From Cherax quadricarinatus (taxonomy: Eukaryota; Arthropoda; Malacostraca; Decapoda; Parastacidae): DNA of 64,000 nucleotides. The DNA lies in the NCBI RefSeq assembly GCF_038502225.1, contig NW_027195381.1:1-64000 (forward strand). Reading direction: 5' to 3'. The translations under genes were made by a program, and so were the position numbers. The notes under the pieces are model-generated. The model saw nothing but the letters and a program-made list of their open reading frames with translations. It searched no databases and was not told where the DNA came from. This document shows positions 60,370 to 64,000 of this stretch, one piece after another. How positions within the stretch are numbered: the first letter of the stretch is position 1; each line of letters opens with the position of its first letter.

Positions 60370-61625
60370 TACCTATGTAATGTTGAGACACAGTCCCTGG
60401 GCCCATTATGTATCTCTGTAGTGTTGAGGTACAGTCCCTGGACCCATTATGTGCCTCTGCAATGTTGAGGCACAGTTTCTGGACCCATTATGTACCTCTG
60501 TAATGTTGAGGTACAGTCCCTGGACTCGCTATGTATCTGTAATGTTGAGGCACAGTCCCTGGACCCATTACGTGCCTCTGTATTGTTGAGGTACAGTCCC
60601 TAGACTCGCTATGTATCTGTAATGTTGAGGTACAGTCCCTGGACTCGCTATGTATCTGTAATGTTGAGGTACCGTCCCTGGACCCATTATGTACCTCTGT
60701 AATGTTGAGGTACAGTCCCTGGACTCGCTATGTATCTGTAATGTTGAGGCACAGTCCCTGGACCCATTACGTGCCTCTGTATTGTTGAGGTACAGTCCCT
60801 AGACTCGCTATGTATCTGTAATGTTGAGGTACAGTCCCTGGACTCGCTATGTATCTGTAATGTTGAGGTACCGTCCCTGGACCCATTATGTACCTCTGTA
60901 ATGTTGAGGTACAGTCCCTGGACTCGCTATGTATCTGTAATGTTGAGGTACAGTCCCTGGACTCGCTATGTATCTGTAATGTTGAGGCACAGTCCCTGGA
61001 CCCATTACGTGCCTCTGTATTGTTGAGGTACAGTCCCTAGACTCGCTATGTATCTGTAATGTTGAGGTACAGTCCCTGGACTCGCTATGTATCTGTAATG
61101 TTGAGGTACAGTCCCTGGACTCGCTATGTATCTGTAATGTTGAGGTACCGTCCCTGGACCCATTATGTACCTCTGTAATGTTGAGGTACAGTCCCTGGAC
61201 TCGCTATGTATCTGTAATGTTGAGGTACAGTCCCTGGACCCATTATGTGCCTCTGCAATGTTGAGGCACAGTCCCTGGACCCATTACGTACCTCTGTAAT
61301 GTTGAGGTACAGTTTCTGGACCCATTATGTACCTCTGTAATGTTGAGGTACAGTCCCTGGACTCGCTATGTATCTGTAATGTTGAGGTACAGTCCCTGGA
61401 CCCATTATGTGCCTCTGTAATGTTGAGGTACAGTCCCTGGACTCGCTATGTATCTGTAATGTTGAGGTACAGTCCCTGGACCCATTATGTACCTCTGTAA
61501 TGTTGAGGTACAGTCCCTGGACTCGCTATGTATCTGTAATGTTGAGGTACAGTCCCTGGACCCATTATGTGCCTCTGTAATGTTGTAATGTTAAGGTACA
61601 GTCCCTGAACCCCTCAGGTACCTCT
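60370..61625. repeat. 39/41-bp mixed satellite (TGTAATGTTGAGGTACAGTC...)
   Basis: About 31 units sharing TGTAATGTTGAGGTACAGTC and CCTGGAC, ending either TCGCTATGTATC (39 bp) or CCATTATGTACCTC (41 bp). The two types alternate in a patterned way. A block starting GAGGCACAGTCCCTGGACCC with TACGTGCC recurs at 60547, 60746 and 60984. Confidence 0.95.
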
Positions 61626-61941
61626 GTAAATTTTTTATTACCGCCCACAAAATGATTGTGCATAATAAAATATTCTTAAATTACTAAGAATATCTTAGTA
61701 TTCATTGAAATATATACAGAGAGTCACTATGTGGCCGATCTATTCAGAACAATGAGATTACATTACTATTAAGATAATAGTAACAAAATTACGCTAGCCG
61801 GAAAAATAATTATGTTACCTTAAGTCAAAGATGCGAGAAAACATCAGGAACAAATTACCACAGCCGTGTTTATGCTTTTTGCAGACTGTGAATGGCTGGC
61901 TCAGGAGAGTCCGGCTCATTACCCTCACGGTCCTTGACTCT
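61626..61941. other. unique spacer
   Basis: AT-rich, no ORF or known element. Contains a small inverted repeat TACTAAGA-ata-TCTTAGTA near 61682-61700. Confidence 0.5.
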
Positions 61942-62158
61942 ACAAATTCGTAACTGAACATTACAATGGTATAAAATACCGACAGGTTGTTAGGTAAGAC
62001 ACATATGCAACAGTTAGGTATCTTTATTTCGAAACGTTTCGCCTACACAGTAGGCTTCTTCTGTACTCGACTGAAGAAGCCTACTGTGTAGGCGAAACGT
62101 TTCGAAATAAAGATACCTAACTGTTGCATATGTGTCTTACCTAACAAATTCGTAACTG
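61942..62158. mobile_element. perfect-hairpin element with 15-bp TSD
   Basis: ACAAATTCGTAACTG at 61942-61956 and 62144-62158 brackets an insertion beginning AACATTACAATGGTATAAAA. Within it, 61989-62061 and 62073-62145 are perfect 73-bp inverted repeats around an 11-bp loop (62062-62072). Both arms carry GAAACGTTTC and AATAAAGATACC. The plus-strand arm with part of the loop forms a complete hammerhead-like motif; the minus-strand arm has CAGAAGA in place of CTGAAGA. Confidence 0.85.
62064..62110 (+). ncRNA. hammerhead-like ribozyme motif, core intact
   Basis: TCGA (62067-62070), CTGAAGA (62071-62077), extra A, stem II GCCTAC-TGT-GTAGGC (62079-62093), GAAACGT (62094-62100), T (62101), TCGA (62102-62105), which pairs with the first TCGA. 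Relative to the 56-kb copy, stem II has an added T-A pair and stem I is a different sequence that still pairs. Confidence 0.65.
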
Positions 62159-62424
62159 TTGAAGGCTTTTGTCGGTAGACTTAGCAAGGAGAAAGGTTGA
62201 AGTGCCCAAGTAAATGTCAAATGGCTCTAATACCCGACCACAGCTAAAGCCTCTGTCTCGAAAGTGGCAGATTTTATGATGCCATTTGCGCTTAGAACAA
62301 AAATAGCGTTTATGATGGAGTGTGTCACTGACTGTAGTTCTGCACAGTCAGTTCTCTCAGTCACACACATCATGGTACTTTAAAAACAGTCAGATGGGTG
62401 GTTCTATATATGACTGTCTTGCAT
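62159..62424. other. unique spacer
   Basis: No gene recognised. CAGTCA and GACTGT motifs recur loosely before the 20-bp array starts. Confidence 0.5.
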
Positions 62425-62605
62425 GATGACTGTTTAACATGATAAATGACTGTTTAACATGATAAATGACTGTTTAACATGATAAATGACTGTTTAACAT
62501 GATAAATGACTGTTTAACATGATAAATGACTGTTTAACATGATAAATGACTGTTTAACATGATAAATGACTGTTTAACATGATAAATGACTGTTTAACAT
62601 GAGGC
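62425..62605. repeat. 20-bp minisatellite (AACATGATAAATGACTGTTT)
   Basis: About nine identical copies of AACATGATAAATGACTGTTT. Confidence 0.96.
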
Positions 62606-62664
62606 ACAAACAGTGGCTGTCAGTTTTCTGTTCTTATAGACTGTCTTATGTTCATAGTTATCCA

Positions 62665-63790
62665 CTGTAACCTAACTTAACATAACCTGACCTAACACAA
62701 CCTAACCTAATCTAACTTAACATAACCTGACCTAACACAACCTAACCTAACCTAACCTAACCTAACCTAACCTAACACAACCTAACCTAATCTAATCAAA
62801 CTTAACCTAACCTAACCTAACACAACCTAACCTAACCTAACCTAACCTAACCTAACCTAACCTAACCTAACCTAACCTAACCTAACACAACCTAACCTAA
62901 TCTAATCAAACTTAACCTAACCTAACCTAACCTAACCTAACCTAACCTAACCTAACCTAACCTAACCTAACCTAACCTAACCTAACCTAACCTAACCTAA
63001 TCTAATCAAACTTAACCTAACCTAACCTAACCTAACCTAACCTAACCTAACCTAACCTAACCTAACCTAATCTAATCAAACTTAACCTAACCTAACCTAA
63101 CCTAACCTAACCTAACCTAACCTAACCTAACCTAACCTAACCTAACCTAACCTAATCTAATCAAACTTAACCTAACCTAACCTAACCTAACCTAACCTAA
63201 CCTAACCTAACCTAACACAACCTAACCTAATCTAATCAAACTTAACCTAACCTAACCTAACACAACCTAACCTAACCTAACCTAACCTAACCTAACCTAA
63301 CCTAACCTAACCTAACCTAACACAACCTAACCTAATCTAATCAAACTTAACCTAACCTAACCTAACCTAACCTAACCTAACCTAACCTAACCTAACTTAA
63401 CATAACCTGACCTAACGCAACCTAACCTAATCTAATCAAACTTAACCTAACCTAACCTAACACAACCTAACCTAATCTAATCAAACTTAACCTAACCTAA
63501 CCTAACCTAACCTAACCTAACCTAACTTAACATAACCTGACCTAACGCAACCTAACCTAATCTAATCAAACTTAACCTAACCTAACCTAACACAACCTAA
63601 CCTAACCTAACCTAACCTAACCTAACCTAACCTAACCTAACCTAACCTAACCTAACCTAACACAACCTAACCTAATCTAATCAAACTTAACCTAACCTAA
63701 CCTAACCTAACCTAACCTAACCTAACCTAACCTAACCTAACCTAACTTAACATAACCTGACCTAACGCAGCCTAACCTAATCTAATCAAA
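62665..63790. repeat. interstitial telomeric repeat (CCTAA)n = (TTAGG)n
   Basis: About 1.1 kb of CCTAA pentamers, the arthropod telomere unit on the complementary strand, interrupted in phase by variants: ACACAACC, TCTAATCAAACTTAA and CTTAACATAACCTGACC. The variant TCTAATCAAA occurs 12 times, always separated by multiples of 5 bp. Non-telomeric DNA continues on both sides, and the strand orientation is that of a left chromosome end, so this is not the terminus of this sequence. Confidence 0.93.
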
Positions 63791-63846
63791 CCCATCCTAA
63801 TTTAGAATGGGTTGCAAATTCTATGGAAGTGTGACATAGTTAAAGA

Positions 63847-64000
63847 GCCAGTTGGTCCAGTGGTTAACGCACTGGCCTGTCAGTTTTAGGACACACCTCT
63901 CATGGGTTCAAACCCCACCCGTTTCGAGAGTTGTTAGAAATAATTATATCACGATTTCGTGAGTCACGTGACATAATTATTAGGAAGATGGGTTGCTGAA
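63847..64000 (+). mobile_element. second tRNA-derived SINE family (runs off the window)
   Basis: A-box-like TTGGTCCAGTGGTTAACGC (63853-63871) and B box GGGTTCAAACCCC (63904-63916) are spaced like a tRNA gene, but the body does not fold as a mature tRNA and continues into CACGATTTCGTG and the 10-bp palindrome GTCACGTGAC. It differs from the ATT-tailed SINE. Confidence 0.75.

Noticed and set aside
60059..60468. ORFs with YKHVNTFVTR or HVYIWSQTYL repeats
   Set aside because: Seven identical 30-bp units open in several frames; no flanking coding signal.
62665..63790. True chromosome end
   Set aside because: Unique and SINE sequence continues to the right, and many non-canonical variants are embedded; interstitial array is the better reading.
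63847..63925. Functional tRNA gene
   Set aside because: A and B boxes are present, but a complete acceptor stem and a clean anticodon arm could not be assembled; the body continues as a SINE.

Overview
This is eukaryotic, gene-poor, satellite-rich DNA. The best guess is a decapod crustacean (crayfish, lobster or shrimp). The pointers are a CCTAA/TTAGG array (the arthropod telomere unit), tRNA-headed SINEs ending in long ATT microsatellites, degraded jockey/CR1-like non-LTR reverse transcriptases, and very abundant CA, TC and ATT repeats. The species call is inference. I see no intact host gene, rRNA, functional tRNA, CRISPR array or bacterial operon. Almost all long open frames are read-through of tandem repeats whose unit length lets several frames stay open.

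Layout. 0-2.75 kb: 32-, 12- and 39-bp minisatellites. 2.87-3.18 kb: eroded inverted-repeat element. 3.25-7.2 kb: one SINE inflated about tenfold by internal 32-bp and 21-bp arrays and an ATT tail. 7.4-13.4 kb: 21-bp GGT/AGT/GAT array. 13.46-14.97 kb: 30-bp array. 14.97-16.6 kb: inverted SINE carrying the same 21-bp expansion. 16.6-18.45 kb: 56-bp array. 18.9-21.67 kb: 40-bp array. 21.7-23.7 kb: dispersed-element cluster (21-bp minisatellite, LINE 3' end, complete SINE, ribozyme-like pieces). 23.97-27.3 kb: 19-bp array. 27.4-30.2 kb: 20-bp array. 30.2-30.9 kb: pyrimidine-rich DNA. 31.06-33.6 kb: 33-bp array. 33.77-34.7 kb: LINE 3' end and microsatellites. 34.8-49.2 kb: a 14.4-kb, 32-bp satellite. 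49.2-56.9 kb: LINE remnants, five short arrays and ribozyme-like elements. 57.1-59.9 kb: 80-bp satellite. 60.1-61.6 kb: 30-bp and 39/41-bp arrays. 61.9-62.2 kb: perfect-hairpin element. 62.66-63.79 kb: interstitial telomeric repeats. 63.85-64.0 kb: a second type of tRNA-derived SINE.

Two themes stand out. First, a dispersed family recurs carrying a motif that looks like a hammerhead self-cleaving ribozyme: CTGANGA, a stem-loop, then GAAACGT. Its stem I and stem II vary by compensatory changes between copies. Some copies form inverted pairs flanked by 15-bp direct repeats, and one copy has a TATA-ribozyme-AATAAA order. This fits Penelope-like-element terminal repeats or retrozymes, but no such reverse transcriptase is present here. 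Second, several minisatellites can be traced to their seed: two arrays grew from internal SINE segments, and two more grew from adjacent codons of a LINE reverse-transcriptase tail. The window therefore records transposable elements turning into satellite DNA.
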